From Cylindrotheca closterium (taxonomy: Eukaryota; Bacillariophyta; Bacillariophyceae; Bacillariales; Bacillariaceae), in assembly GCA_933822405.4 (NCBI GenBank), contig CAKOGP040002425.1, positions 1-64,000 on the forward strand: DNA of 64,000 nt, given 5' to 3'. The notes under the pieces are model-generated. The model was not told the origin of the DNA. It worked only from the letters and a program-made list of their open reading frames with translations, and ran no database searches. The stretch's first letter is position 1. Every line of letters begins with the position of its first letter. The position numbers and the translations under genes are program-made. Of this stretch, positions 21,697 to 31,913 are shown piece after piece.

Positions 21697-22926
21697 ATGA
21701 GTGTTGAACCTTCCACGAACAAGCGTCCTTTAGAAAAGGATGACTCTGGCGCTCCTAGTGCTGTCACTGCTGCATCATCTACATCTACATCTACTACAAC
21801 TACTGCTGCTGCCGTCAAAGCAGAACCAAAGGTAGAAGCCAAGAAGGAAATAATAACCGCCGTAGAGGGCAAGAGCGAAACGGTAGAACAGCCTTCCAAG
21901 AAGGCCAAACTGTCGGAAGAAGCAGCTGAAAAGCCCGCTGTTGAAGGTAAGGAAACCCCTACCGGTAAGGAAGATGAGGCTCCGAAAGAAACTCCCAAAG
22001 AGGTAAAGAAAGAGCCTGAAACCAAAGGGCCTTCGGAAGTCAAAGAAGCCGAAGGCAAGGAAGGAAGTGCTCCTGCTATTGCCGTTGCCACCTCCTCTGA
22101 CCCTGCTTCAGCTGAAGATGGACAAATCCGTCCTGAAGAATCCGAAAAGGATGCCGAAGGTCGCATCCGCAAGCCTTCCAATCCGGATATTCTCTTGGGC
22201 CGCGGAAAGCCCTTTCAGAATCATCCCGGCAATCAACGCATGCTCCGAATTGTCGATGAACACAAGGAACGTTATTTGAGCGAAAAGCGGGACAAGAAAA
22301 GAGCCATCGTGGAAGAAGTCCTCGACATTATTCAAAGGCACGGGGCTCGCTTTTTGAAGCGGATCGATCATGGAGAATACTGGAGAGAAGTCGAGTCTTC
22401 TGTTAGCTTTGAAAAGGTCAGCCATGCCTTGCGCTCCAAAGTCAGACGCCCCGAAGGCTTTGAAGTCAACCAACACCCAAATGTCTCGGCTGGCCAAAAA
22501 GGTCCCTTGCCCATTCTGCCGGATGGTTCCCGACCAGGAGATGCCAATCAAATGGCTTCACTTTATAACCAACAGTTTCTCCAGCAACGTGCTGGCATGT
22601 TTCCCGATGCTGCTGCCATGGGACTCATGGCCAATGGTTTGATGCCACCCTTTGGTCTCATGCCCAACATGTTCAATCCCAACTTGATGCAGCGATTGAA
22701 TCCACAAGCAGCGGGTCAAAATGGTGGCGGCGGAAACGGTGGTGGACCATCCGCCCATCACAATCAACATCATCATAATCATCAAGGCGGACAACAAGGA
22801 GGTGGCGATCTGGAGCAATTGGTGAGAAGCCAAATGGTCGATTCCTTATTGAGACAACGTCAACAGTTGGACGAAGCCTTGAACGATGTTGCAGGAGGGA
22901 TGCGTCTACCATCCAATTACAAGTAA
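21697..22926 (+). CDS. DUF6824-domain protein, type II, Lys/Glu-rich N-terminus
   Basis: A 409-residue protein from the ATG at 21697 (TGTAAGATGAG). The frame is open further upstream to about 21448 but with only one internal ATG and unlikely sequence. Residues 1-150 are low-complexity Lys/Glu/Pro/Ser with a possible nuclear signal (PSKKAKL). DUF6824 spans about 162-255: PDILLGRGKPFQNHPGNQRM, ERYLSEKRDKKRAIVEE, GARFLKRI, YWREVE and VSHALRSKVRR. The C-terminal part is Met/Pro/Gly/His/Gln-rich (HHNQHHHNHQ near 365) and ends in a predicted helix, LRQRQQLDEAL. The LGRGKPFQNHPGN form differs from the LCGRGAPIQ form of the two genes upstream. Function is unknown. Confidence 0.85.
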   Translation: MSVEPSTNKRPLEKDDSGAPSAVTAASSTSTSTTTTAAAVKAEPKVEAKKEIITAVEGKSETVEQPSKKAKLSEEAAEKPAVEGKETPTGKEDEAPKETPKEVKKEPETKGPSEVKEAEGKEGSAPAIAVATSSDPASAEDGQIRPEESEKDAEGRIRKPSNPDILLGRGKPFQNHPGNQRMLRIVDEHKERYLSEKRDKKRAIVEEVLDIIQRHGARFLKRIDHGEYWREVESSVSFEKVSHALRSKVRRPEGFEVNQHPNVSAGQKGPLPILPDGSRPGDANQMASLYNQQFLQQRAGMFPDAAAMGLMANGLMPPFGLMPNMFNPNLMQRLNPQAAGQNGGGGNGGGPSAHHNQHHHNHQGGQQGGGDLEQLVRSQMVDSLLRQRQQLDEALNDVAGGMRLPSNYK

Positions 22927-23305
22927 ATATGTATATATGTCTGCTGGAGACTACTAAATCGAACGGCTCGACTACTAGCTAGGACTAATCATCAACTAAA
23001 CACAAATGCTATTGAATTTATGGTATACTTTCGACGTTTGCTTGGTGAGTGCATACTACCGGTACCTACGCATTCGTCTCTTCGAAAAAGGAACAATCAG
23101 GGCTGTCATACAAGGAATACAGACAAGGACGAGCCAAACCATGATGAGGCAGGCCTCGTCAGCAATAATTCTTGTTCACATTCATTTCAAGAGTTACGTA
23201 GTAGTAAACATAATAGCATCATAATCTATAAATCTTAAAATCTTATATTCATTGTGATGATATGTATGTATGTATGTATGTATGTAGCGCATATTGTATC
23301 AAAAA
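22927..23305. other. intergenic between convergent genes
   Basis: 379 bp between two 3' ends. It holds a (ATGT)n tract at about 23265-23287 and otherwise AT-rich sequence that probably forms the two 3' UTRs. Confidence 0.5.
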
Positions 23306-24031
23306 TTAGGCACTAAATAAAGGTGGAGTGCTGCTAGCAGTAGGGCAATGTGGAGAGGCCCTATAGGTATCCAAATTGGATTGGGCAACTTGAATCAAAT
23401 GCTTCCAGTTGAGGGAGGAAAGTTTGTCAACTGGTGCCTTATCAAAGGCATCCACAAGTGCGGTTCCGAAAAAGAGGGCCTTGATTTCCTTTGGAAAGGA
23501 GGAATCTTGGAAGGAAGGAGATTGGCGAACGCAGACACCACCAAAGCATTTGAAGGTGGCAACCTTGCGGTTCTTGGCCAGTTTGATGTCTCGGACCAAG
23601 TCTTGAGCTGTTTCATAGTCTTCCTTCAAGACTTGTTGCAGAATTTGCTTGCGGATAGTCTTTTTCATGGCTTGTTGGGAACATTGCTTCTTTGTAGTAT
23701 TTGTTGTTGGTGCTCCTGCTCTGCTCCTTTTCAAGAATGTGTGTTGCTTTTGTTGTAGCTTCTTGGTGACAACGACTCGAATGCGTTCTTCGAGTGTTGC
23801 AAGATCGCTGTAGTCTTGAAAGGATGGTGCGGCTCGGAAGAGCATCATATCCAAAGCCTTGGCAACCGCCGAGTGATTGCTCTCTGCTCCTGGAAACTTG
23901 GATTGTACGATTCCCAACAAGCGATGTTGCATGTCTAATCGAACGATGCGTTCGTGTTGGGCCATGGTGGGACCACTATCGATGCATAGATTACTGAGGG
24001 AAGCATTGAGTGTAATGGGTGTGGCGTTCAT
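23306..24031 (-). CDS. KIX-like domain protein (tentative)
   Basis: A 241-residue protein from an ATG at 24031. Residues about 28-95 resemble a three-helix KIX fold: MQHRLLGIVQSKFPGA, then VAKALDMMLFRAAPSFQDY, then LATLEERIRVVVTKKLQQ. The spacing of hydrophobic residues, the FP turn and the A-x-S-x-x-x-Y signature before the last helix resemble CBP/MED15 KIX domains, which bind transcription activation domains. A basic, Thr/Gln-rich linker follows. The C-terminal half (about 125-225) is unrecognised and contains CFGGVCVR. A role in transcription is inference from the weak domain match. Confidence 0.6.
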   Translation of the reverse strand: MNATPITLNASLSNLCIDSGPTMAQHERIVRLDMQHRLLGIVQSKFPGAESNHSAVAKALDMMLFRAAPSFQDYSDLATLEERIRVVVTKKLQQKQHTFLKRSRAGAPTTNTTKKQCSQQAMKKTIRKQILQQVLKEDYETAQDLVRDIKLAKNRKVATFKCFGGVCVRQSPSFQDSSFPKEIKALFFGTALVDAFDKAPVDKLSSLNWKHLIQVAQSNLDTYRASPHCPTASSTPPLFSA

Positions 24032-24430
24032 GTTCGTTTGATTGTGTGTGGTGTGTATATGATATGTTTTTTATGTGACAACGTTGTCCCGTTGGGTAAG
24101 TTATCTTCGGGGTTTTGGCGATGTACAATTTGACATTTCCTACCACCAGAGAATTAGAAAAATTGCGATCCGGCTATTTTGTGACCCTTCGGAATAGTTG
24201 ACGTCAGAAAGATTTAAGGCACCGAACAGAGGCTCGCGCGCTTTTTATTTCGGAAAGAGGCCTTACGGGAAATCGGAGGGAAAATGTCAATGTCAATGAG
24301 TGTGACGAGAACTTCACGAATAAGATGCCGGAAGATCGAATGAATAATCTCAAATCAAGGGTTTATCATGGTTGGTGTCGGGTATTTGGCGGAATAGAGA
24401 AACGACAATTTCAAATCCACACGCAACTAT
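24032..24430. other. divergent promoter interval
   Basis: 399 bp between two divergent start codons (24031 minus, 24431 plus). A short overlapping frame from 24325 is in a different frame from the glycosyltransferase gene and is judged spurious. Regulatory elements were not identified. Confidence 0.5.
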
Positions 24431-25903
24431 ATGAAATCAGAAAATTTGAAAATGCGAATGGACTGTCGATTGACGATCTTCACTCTCGCCATTACCTTTG
24501 CTCTATCTATTTTCGGAGCCTTTCAGTTTACACTATATTCAGTCTCTTCTTCAGCGAAGAGAAAGATAAATGAAAGAAATCAGAATAATGGCACTGTACT
24601 CATTCAACTACTTTCAAATCGCGAGAGTACTGCCGTGCAATCAGCAGAAGCAGATATGACGGTTGCCGGAACAGATGGCGAGAGCTCAACGAGCAATGAC
24701 AATGGAATGCATAACACTCCGTTGTTAGCAGATACTGTATCACCAATTGAATTCAAAAAGCCTACGCTCAAGTATTTCATTATTGAACCTCCTGAATACA
24801 CGAGCAGTCTGCTAACTGACAAGAATGGAGTTTCGGATAGTTACTACAAATTTGCTTTAAATGAAGAAAGTGCCGAAATCTGGCTGCACCGAGCCTTTCA
24901 GCAATTGATATATGAAGAAGGTCATACTATTGACCCGTCGGAAGCAGATGTCTTTTTGATTGCTGGATATCTTCATCTAAACTTGGCCACTCCTCCGCGA
25001 CCGGAATTGGGCAATCAAACTGAGATGATTCAATTGTACAAGGACAAGATTGTCAACAAGACGAAACCACACTTACTCTTGACACCGACTTGGAATCCTG
25101 GACGGAGTCAAAAAACAGGAGTGGCTCCCTTGACAGATGCCTTGCAGAAGGATGGTGTCAACATGTGGTCGGTCGGTATTGAACGAAACAAGAGCTGGCA
25201 GGGATTGCCGCCAAACCGCATCCTACCCATTCCATACGTCGTCCAGCAATCCCTCGAACAACGAAACGACAAGTCGAGCCTCACCGACAAAATAGAGAAC
25301 TCCGTCTTTTATGCGGGCGATGCACGGCGGAATGCCCAAGGATGGGCTGGCTGCCATCGCGAAGAAATGATACTGCCGCTGAAAGAAAACTCGACCTTGC
25401 CCAATGTCGATGTACGAATTGTCGACAAGAAGAATCGCCTGGATCAAGCCGAATACAATCATCGGATGATTACTAGCGAGTATTGCCTGATTTTGTGTGG
25501 CGACACGCCCACCTCTCGTAGTTTGGCATCTGCTTGGGTATCAGGTTGCATCCCAATCATGGTGGGTTCTCGTCTGCGAGGCTTGTGCGAACCTCCATGT
25601 CAAGCCAGATTTGGCTGGGCGGCAACTGGCAAAGAGTATCCACACTTTTGCTTTCCAGATCGAATACCTTGGAAGGACTTTCCTGAAGTCGATGAATCCA
25701 AGTTTACACTCCATGGAGATCAAGTACTCCAACAAGTCTTTTCACAATATGATAAGGCGAAAAAGCAAGAGCTACGAAGAACTATGATGCAAGTGAGAGA
25801 CGGGTGGATCTATGGCTGGGGCGATCCCGTGACTAGTACCAGCTTTGGACAAGTACACAAATACTTGTGGGAAGAATTCGAAAAGTTGGTACTCGTGCAG
25901 TAG
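24431..25903 (+). CDS. exostosin-family (GT47-like) type II membrane glycosyltransferase
   Basis: A 490-residue protein. A short cytosolic tail is followed by a single membrane anchor (about 13-33), then a Ser/Thr/Asn-rich stem and a lumenal catalytic region from about 115, which is Golgi-type topology. Exostosin features include an EADVFLIAGYLHL-type strand (about 175), the segment NSVFYAGDARRNAQGW (about 293-308), and the C-terminal YCLILCGDTPTSRSLASAW...GCIPIMVG (about 350-380), the usual nucleotide-sugar-binding half. It would transfer a sugar to a glycan in the secretory pathway; donor and acceptor are unknown. It ends 43 bp from the convergent large surface-protein gene. Confidence 0.85.
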   Translation: MKSENLKMRMDCRLTIFTLAITFALSIFGAFQFTLYSVSSSAKRKINERNQNNGTVLIQLLSNRESTAVQSAEADMTVAGTDGESSTSNDNGMHNTPLLADTVSPIEFKKPTLKYFIIEPPEYTSSLLTDKNGVSDSYYKFALNEESAEIWLHRAFQQLIYEEGHTIDPSEADVFLIAGYLHLNLATPPRPELGNQTEMIQLYKDKIVNKTKPHLLLTPTWNPGRSQKTGVAPLTDALQKDGVNMWSVGIERNKSWQGLPPNRILPIPYVVQQSLEQRNDKSSLTDKIENSVFYAGDARRNAQGWAGCHREEMILPLKENSTLPNVDVRIVDKKNRLDQAEYNHRMITSEYCLILCGDTPTSRSLASAWVSGCIPIMVGSRLRGLCEPPCQARFGWAATGKEYPHFCFPDRIPWKDFPEVDESKFTLHGDQVLQQVFSQYDKAKKQELRRTMMQVRDGWIYGWGDPVTSTSFGQVHKYLWEEFEKLVLVQ

Positions 25904-25946
25904 CGTGATTGGAATATATAGTACATGTCTTCTATTAGTGTATTTA

Positions 25947-28900
25947 TTATTGGCCGATATTGGAATCACTGGTCCATATAGGATAAGTATCGAAATTACA
26001 ACCCGCACCCCCTGCGCAACCAGCCTCCGTCTCCGCTCTCGAACACAATCGTCCACCAGCCGCAGCACAGATTGCTTCCGCCTGGAAAAAGTTCTGTGCT
26101 TTGCTGCAGGAACCAGGAGAAATGGCATATGGGCAGTTGGTAGCAGCATCGCCGTCATTGGCCCACACCGAGTTTCTGGATATTCTCCAGTTGTTGGCAG
26201 GAGGGGAATCGGCGCAACAACGGACACCAGTCTCCATCACGAATCCCGTACCATCGTCCATGCCGATGGCTAAAGGGTCCACAAACTGAGCTGTGATACC
26301 TGTACAGGGGGCCAACGTAAAGGCATTACCACAGGTCATCCAATATTTTGGCGTTCCCGTAGGGCCAATAGTGGGCGGAGAAGTTGGGGAGCTGGTAGGA
26401 AAGCGAGTTGGTCCTGAGGTTGGTGTCTTTGTAGGTCCGGAGGTAGGCCCGGATGTTGGAGATTTTGTGGTAGGCATAAAGGTTGGACCACTTGTTGGGC
26501 CGGATGTTGGTGATCTCGTCGGGGAAGGTGTTGCTGGTGTTGGCCCATTGGTTGGGCCATCTGTAGGTGCGGGTGTTCCGGGCGTTGGCACGTCAGTTGG
26601 GCCGGATGTTGGTGCGGGTGTTGCTGGCGTTGGCCCGTTGGTTGGACCAGATGTTGGTGATTTCGTGGGCTCGGGTGTTGCCGGTGTTGGCCCATTGGTC
26701 GGACCATCAGTAGGCGGCGATGTCGATGGACTGGCACTTGGAGATACGCTTTCCAATACAGTGGGATATATGGATGGCACAGTCGAGGGCATCATGGAAG
26801 GAGATGCACTTGGAGACTTCGAGGGCATAGTGGATGGAACTCGCGATGGCCTCGAACTTGGTGTGAAAGTTGGTTGTCCGCTGAAAACTATCGAGGGTGT
26901 TGCAGATGGTCTGGAAGTTGGTGAAGAGCTTGGACTGCTGCTTGGTGTAGAGGAAGGAGCTCCACTACCCGCGATACTTGGAGCCGGAGTCGGCATTCTA
27001 GATGCTCGCTTCGTTGGCTGTTGTGTTGGTACGAGACTCAATGATGGCGCGGAACTTGGTGCATCACTTGGTTCAGTGGTGACAGCGGTAGTTGTACTGA
27101 AACTTGGAAAATTTGATGGCACTCCGCTTGGAGCTTCGGATGGCATACTGCTGGGAGATGGACTTAGTGAAGGTGCCATACTTGCAAGTTCGACGATTGT
27201 TGGTAAAAGCTCGAAGACCCATGTTCCAGTTTCCGGATCGAAATAAGATTCCATGGGAATGCTCACAAAAAAGTCTTGAGTATCGTCGGTATGTGTGGTA
27301 ATCTCGTCAGGAACAAAGCTGTCTGACAATTCCTTCTCCTGGATCTTCTGCATCATCGAAGTAATGACATTAATCATGACCCCTTCAATGAAAGTCCAAT
27401 CAAGGAGTCCTTGGGCCCCTGGAAGTCCAAATACAGGTTCGTCGCTTGTGCAATCATCACAAAGGACAGTCACATCCAGAATCATGTCAAGCGTCGACAC
27501 GTCGCCGTCTTCGGAAGTCCCGTTTGTGAGAATTTGGTCCTTGAGCACCGCATCCACCATTTTCCGCGAGTAGGTATTGGTGGAATTGGTGGAATTCGAT
27601 CCAAGCGTAAACGAATTGTATGCTTCTATTAGCAATTCCTCGACAATCTTTCCTTCGTCGCTATCAAAGATTCGATCAAATCCACGAAATGAAATGAAGA
27701 ACTCGTCTTCAAATTGCTGTGGTGGCAATGGAGATGGACTTGATGAAGGTGCCAAACTTGGAAGTTCGACAATTGTTGGTAAAAGCTCGAAGACCCATGT
27801 TCCAGTTTCCGGATCGAAATAAGATTCCATGGGAATGCTCACAAAAAAGTCTTGAGTATCGTCGGTATGTGTGGTAATCTCGTCAGGAACAAAGCTGTCT
27901 GACAATTCCTTCTCCTGGATCTTCTGCATCATCGAAGTAATGACATTAATCATGACCCCTTCAATGAAAGTCCAATCAAGGAGTCCTTGGGCCCCTGGAA
28001 GTCCAAATACAGGTTCGTCGCTTGTGCAATCATCACAAAGGACAGTCACATCCAGAATCATGTCAAGCGTCGACACGTCGCCGTCTTCGGAAGTCCCGTT
28101 TGTGAGAATTTGGTCCTTGAGCACCGCATCCACCATTTTCCGCGAGTAGGTATTGGTGGAATTGGTGGAATTCGATCCAAGCGTAAACGAATTGTATGCT
28201 TCTATTAGCAATTCCTCGACAATCTTTCCTTCGTCGCTATCAAAGATTCGATCAAATCCACGAAATGAAATGAAGAACTCGTCTTCAAATTGCTGTGGTG
28301 CCAATCCTAAATCTGGCATGTCTACCTTGATAGTACCATTTTCTCCAACCTCAGTGAAGATGGGAACATTCACCAAGTCCAAGTCGGTAGCGTCATCTTC
28401 GACAGACAGCTCCGCGGGCAAGAACTCGGCAGGAAGGTCGTCGTCTTCAATTGCTTTGACCACATCTACAATGACTCTTTGGAGTACTTTTTGGATCAAC
28501 TCTAGGTCGAGCCCTTCACCATTGATATCTCCAAATAGTGATTGGTCTGCTGGGCAGCCCTCACAAGTTACGAATCCCTTGAACGTTAGCTCGAGGGCTG
28601 GCAGGCCATCGTCGCCGGTAATCAGCTGTTGTCCTATCAGGGAAGCACGTGCCATTTCACGAAGCTGCGAGAAGGATGCTTCTCCTCCCTCAGCACCGGC
28701 TTCAGCAGTCACCTCATTGTAGGCTTCCACAAACAACTTCTCCAGCATGATACTCTCTTCGGGAGTGAAGGGCCGCGAGAGACTGACTCCAGTCAAGGAC
28801 ATGCTAAAATTTCCTTCATGGAAATCAATACCATTATTTTGATTGGTAGATGCGGTGGGGAAGACAGGAATAATGGCACCGCTGATTTTGTCGTCATAGA

Positions 28901-30423
28901 CTCCAATCGGAATGTCCACCTCGATCGCCTGTTCGTCAAAGATAAGATTCTCTGAACCATCCGTCTGGTTGCCTCTTGAAAATCCACGAAAGTAGATTTT
29001 GGAAGGAGAAAAGTTTGTTGGCAACTCTCCTTCATTCATGAGCTCAAAGAGTGATTCAATGATTGTTCGCAAGTATTGTTCAATGAAAGAAATATCAAAG
29101 ATTTCTCCAGTGGTGGACATTCGTCTCAAATAGCGTTCGATTGGGAGTGGTGCTGTTTCCTCCACGGTCCCAAAAATCGGAAGCTCCGCAGGACAGCCTT
29201 CACATATTATCGTGGATTCCATATTGATTTGTAGCACTGATGATTGGTTCCCTTGCTCTTCTTGATAGATCTGATCAATCATGTTAGATTCCTTCATTTC
29301 TCGAAGGTATTCATCGACACATCTGTAGGTTTCTGTGGATTCATCAAATTCACTCCCAAAGGTGAGATTGTTGTAAGCACCGACCACAAGGCCTTCAAAC
29401 AAAGCAACCTCTCGTTCCGTAATCCCTCTTGCAAGCCCATCAAAGAACAAGGTAAAGTCACCCGATCTTGATTCTGGATTTTCAATCCCACATCGTGAGG
29501 AGAACGCTAGAGGTATTTGAGCTTCCGGTGGTGTCAATAACTCCACCCCTTGATATGTTGAATAGGCCGCTGCTGTTACTACTGCAACAGTCACAATCTT
29601 GGTAGTGGTAGTCGCTGCAACCACTGTTCCCCCCATCATTCCAGCTGCACTGGCTGCCACAGCCCCAGCTGCAATACCAGAACTAACCCCACTAGCAACA
29701 GACGCAGCAGCTGAGTTGGCTGCTGCAGACTCAGCACCCGATCCTCCAGCACCGCCAGGGGTGACTGCCTGAGCCGCCGCCTGTGAAGTTGTTGCATTTT
29801 GCGTCTGATTCATTGATACTTCCGTTAAATCGGCAGCATCCATCATGTAACCATCCCTTTCATCATCTTCGAAGTTGTTTCCAAAGCAAGATTTCATGCA
29901 ACATCCCATGTAGGAATAGAGCATCATAATGATCGACCCACAGGCAACAAAAAGAAGCGTAAACATGCTGCTGTTCCCTTCTTCTTCTTTCTCGTGCACT
30001 GTCATATCATTACTGCTGCCGTCTGAGGTGCTTTCTTCATCAATATTCCAAATATCTACATCATCGCCAAACCCAACTTTTCTCCGGCTGCTGCCTAACG
30101 AAGCAAGAGCTAATGCAGGAATTCGTGACCGAGCATTCCTTTGGATCAGCAAAGCTGCATTTTCCAGTTTTGTCAGACGGTCTAGCTTTCCTTCAAAGTC
30201 TTCCTTTGTTTCGCTACGAGAGTTGGATTTCAATTTTGATTTCAACGGTCAGATAAACAAATGTTTAGGGGAATTCAGGTGAGTGAGAAAGTGCGAAAAA
30301 ATTGATAATTTGCTACGCCTACAAAACCGTTGGCACTCACCGTGGTGTGTCCTCGTCTTGAGTATCATTGATGACAATCCGCTTCAATATTATCAGCTTT
30401 TTATTGTCCTTATCTTCCACCAT
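25947..30423 (-). CDS. large membrane-anchored surface protein: SEA-like modules, Pro/Thr stalk, C-terminal Cys-rich domain
   Basis: Rebuilt as two exons: 30341-30423 (ATG at 30423, 27 codons plus 2 nt, donor GTGAGT) and 25947-30213 (acceptor TAG at 30214-30216), with a 127-bp intron; about 1449 residues. The long frame alone has no ATG near its 5' end. Order: charged N-terminus with an IQ-like LLIQRNARSR; membrane segment FTLLFVACGSIIMMLYSY with a Cys-rich CCMKSCF; an Ala/Gly stretch and a second hydrophobic segment; four related modules of about 190 residues, each with FxxxLxR...VxxxLxxAYN and a CxGC/CDDC pair; a Ser/Pro then PTxxPT mucin-like stalk; and a C-terminal domain with RCCAD, CAAAGGRLCSRAE and WTSD (DUF7495-like). 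A cell-surface or wall role is inferred. Confidence 0.75.
26380..26740 (-). repeat. Pro/Thr/Gly (PTSGPTNGPT) coding minisatellite
   Basis: Imperfect 12- to 45-bp repeats encode the stalk as SGPTNGPTPATPAPT-type units. The codons keep a PT-x-x-PT rhythm, typical of O-glycosylated or extended spacers in algal surface proteins. Confidence 0.8.
27154..27724 (-). repeat. 576-bp coding tandem duplication, unit A
   Basis: Direct repeat of 27730-28300 with an offset of exactly 576 bp (192 codons, in frame). The core from about 27201 to 27720 shows no difference by eye between the two units. Mismatches lie in the Ser/Pro linker at one edge (27154-27200). Confidence 0.9.
27730..28300 (-). repeat. 576-bp coding tandem duplication, unit B
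   Basis: Partner of 27154-27724. It encodes the same module (PPQQFEDEFFISFRGFDRIF...). The copies are almost abutting, so the protein carries two virtually identical consecutive modules. Confidence 0.9.
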
Positions 30424-31089
30424 GGTTAGCGCCTACTGTTTTGTTGAATAGAAACTTTATTTTTTTGTTCGGAATATCATGATTCGGAAAGAGTCAATTT
30501 GCTACGGTAGTGTGGCGAACCGATCGCAGATATCAAAAAGTGAAAGCTGAAGGGCCAATTGCGCACCCTTTGTTTCACGAATATTAAGTAAATGAGTCCC
30601 TGTCGTACATTCAGATTGAGCATTTATCTTTGACATTCTTCTTTTTGACGCCTTTGAGAGGAAGCGTGATTTCGGACGAAGCTAATTTCGTACAGTTCCA
30701 CATTGAGTGCCGGATGTGCAACCGTCGGTATTATATATTATTATTGGCCACATGCTACCTGGCACGGTGACGCAATCCATATGAAAAACCGAAACGGTCA
30801 TTGGTCTTCTGCTGCGGCCAAACTTTTGGTAACGGGAGGCAGGGGTTCCAAAAACATCATTTTTAGGAATTGCAATTGTTTGGGATTCCCAATTCTATAA
30901 TTGATCCAAATTCAATTTAGTCGGAAATTGCAGGACTTCTTTAGATCTCTGCAATTATTCTGTTGTAATTGCTGACCAGCTATTTGCAATTCATTGTAAT
31001 TGCTGACCAGCTATTTGCAATTAATTTCTATTGGACATAGATTATGATTCACTATTTGCAATTAATTGCAGCTGAACGCTGACACAATT
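30424..31089. other. intergenic with possible hAT-element 3' end and AATTGC repeats
   Basis: No gene is seen. CAGGGGTTCC at 30840-30849 resembles a hAT terminal repeat. From there to about 31080 the sequence is dense in AATTGC/GCAATT words and holds a 31-bp direct repeat (30964-30994 and 30995-31025; TGTAATTGCTGACCAGC...). This fits subterminal sequence of the decayed hAT element whose coding relic begins at 31090. No matching right end or 8-bp duplication was found. Confidence 0.4.
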
Positions 31090-31777
31090 TCAATTATTGC
31101 TGGCAGCTACAGCACCTAAAATTGACTGAGCTCGGTCAGTTTTCTTGTTGGTGCTGGATGCCATGTCCATTGCTTCTCCTACCAAAGAAACGTTGTTATA
31201 CCAAAACCGTTCATTATAATTGAGCATCATGATGGCTTCAAAGAGCTTTGGCGCCATTTATGAGCGGTTTGGGGCCAAGAGGTTCCCAGCAATAGACCAT
31301 TGCCGCTCAACTTCTGATGCTGAACCAAGGACAAAGTCAGCGTTGATATATTCGTCTCCTTGATCTCTTGATATGTGAGTGAATGATCTCTTGCTCCCTG
31401 CAGCCGAGGATCTTTCCTGCTCCGCTAGCTGTTTCAGCTGAGTTAGCAAATCGAATTCTTCAGTCTCGTCATCAGCACCATCACCAGCGGCTCCACGATT
31501 CCCTGCAGGAGCCACTTTCTTCAACTTCTTACAAGCCAATTTTTCGGCTTCAGTCATCTCTGATGCTTGTTTACGTTGGATCTTGATCACACCAGATATA
31601 AAGTGTCTGGAGTGCAAGGAAATCCTCTTTGAATTTGCACCAATCGGGAGGAGAGATCATTGCATCTACTCTACCGGTACAGTAGATGTGGCGGGCAGAA
31701 TCATAGTATCGTGCAGAATTATAGTATCGTAGTACAGTATTGGTACGGGAAGAATGGCGACAGTTATTAAAATACAT
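31090..31777 (-). pseudogene. decayed hAT-family transposase, C-terminal part
   Basis: The minus strand encodes ADFVLGSASEVERQWSIAG followed by LLAPNRS, then an in-frame TAA (31258-31260), then MAPKLFEAIMMLNYNERFW in the same frame to a stop at 31090. The series matches the hAT dimerisation region (...S..VER.WSIA...L..NR....P..FE...FL..N...W). Upstream, a frameshift separates a segment with ISPPDWCKFKEDFLALQ (31571-31777). At least one stop and one frameshift make it non-functional. Confidence 0.65.
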
Positions 31778-31913
31778 GTAAAAATCTATTAGACTGGTAA
31801 GTTACAAAATCGAACCATCCACTTCCAGAACATGCGGTCTTGGACACTTTCAACTTGGTTTGCGTTCCCATCCCTTCCCCCTCGGCATGATCACACAGAA
31901 TTATAAATTGTGC

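Noticed and set aside
26293..27246. 317-codon plus-strand frame of VGPLVGPDVG repeats
   Set aside because: Exact antisense of the Pro/Thr stalk of the surface protein; the periodic GT/GG-rich codons keep the opposite strand open.
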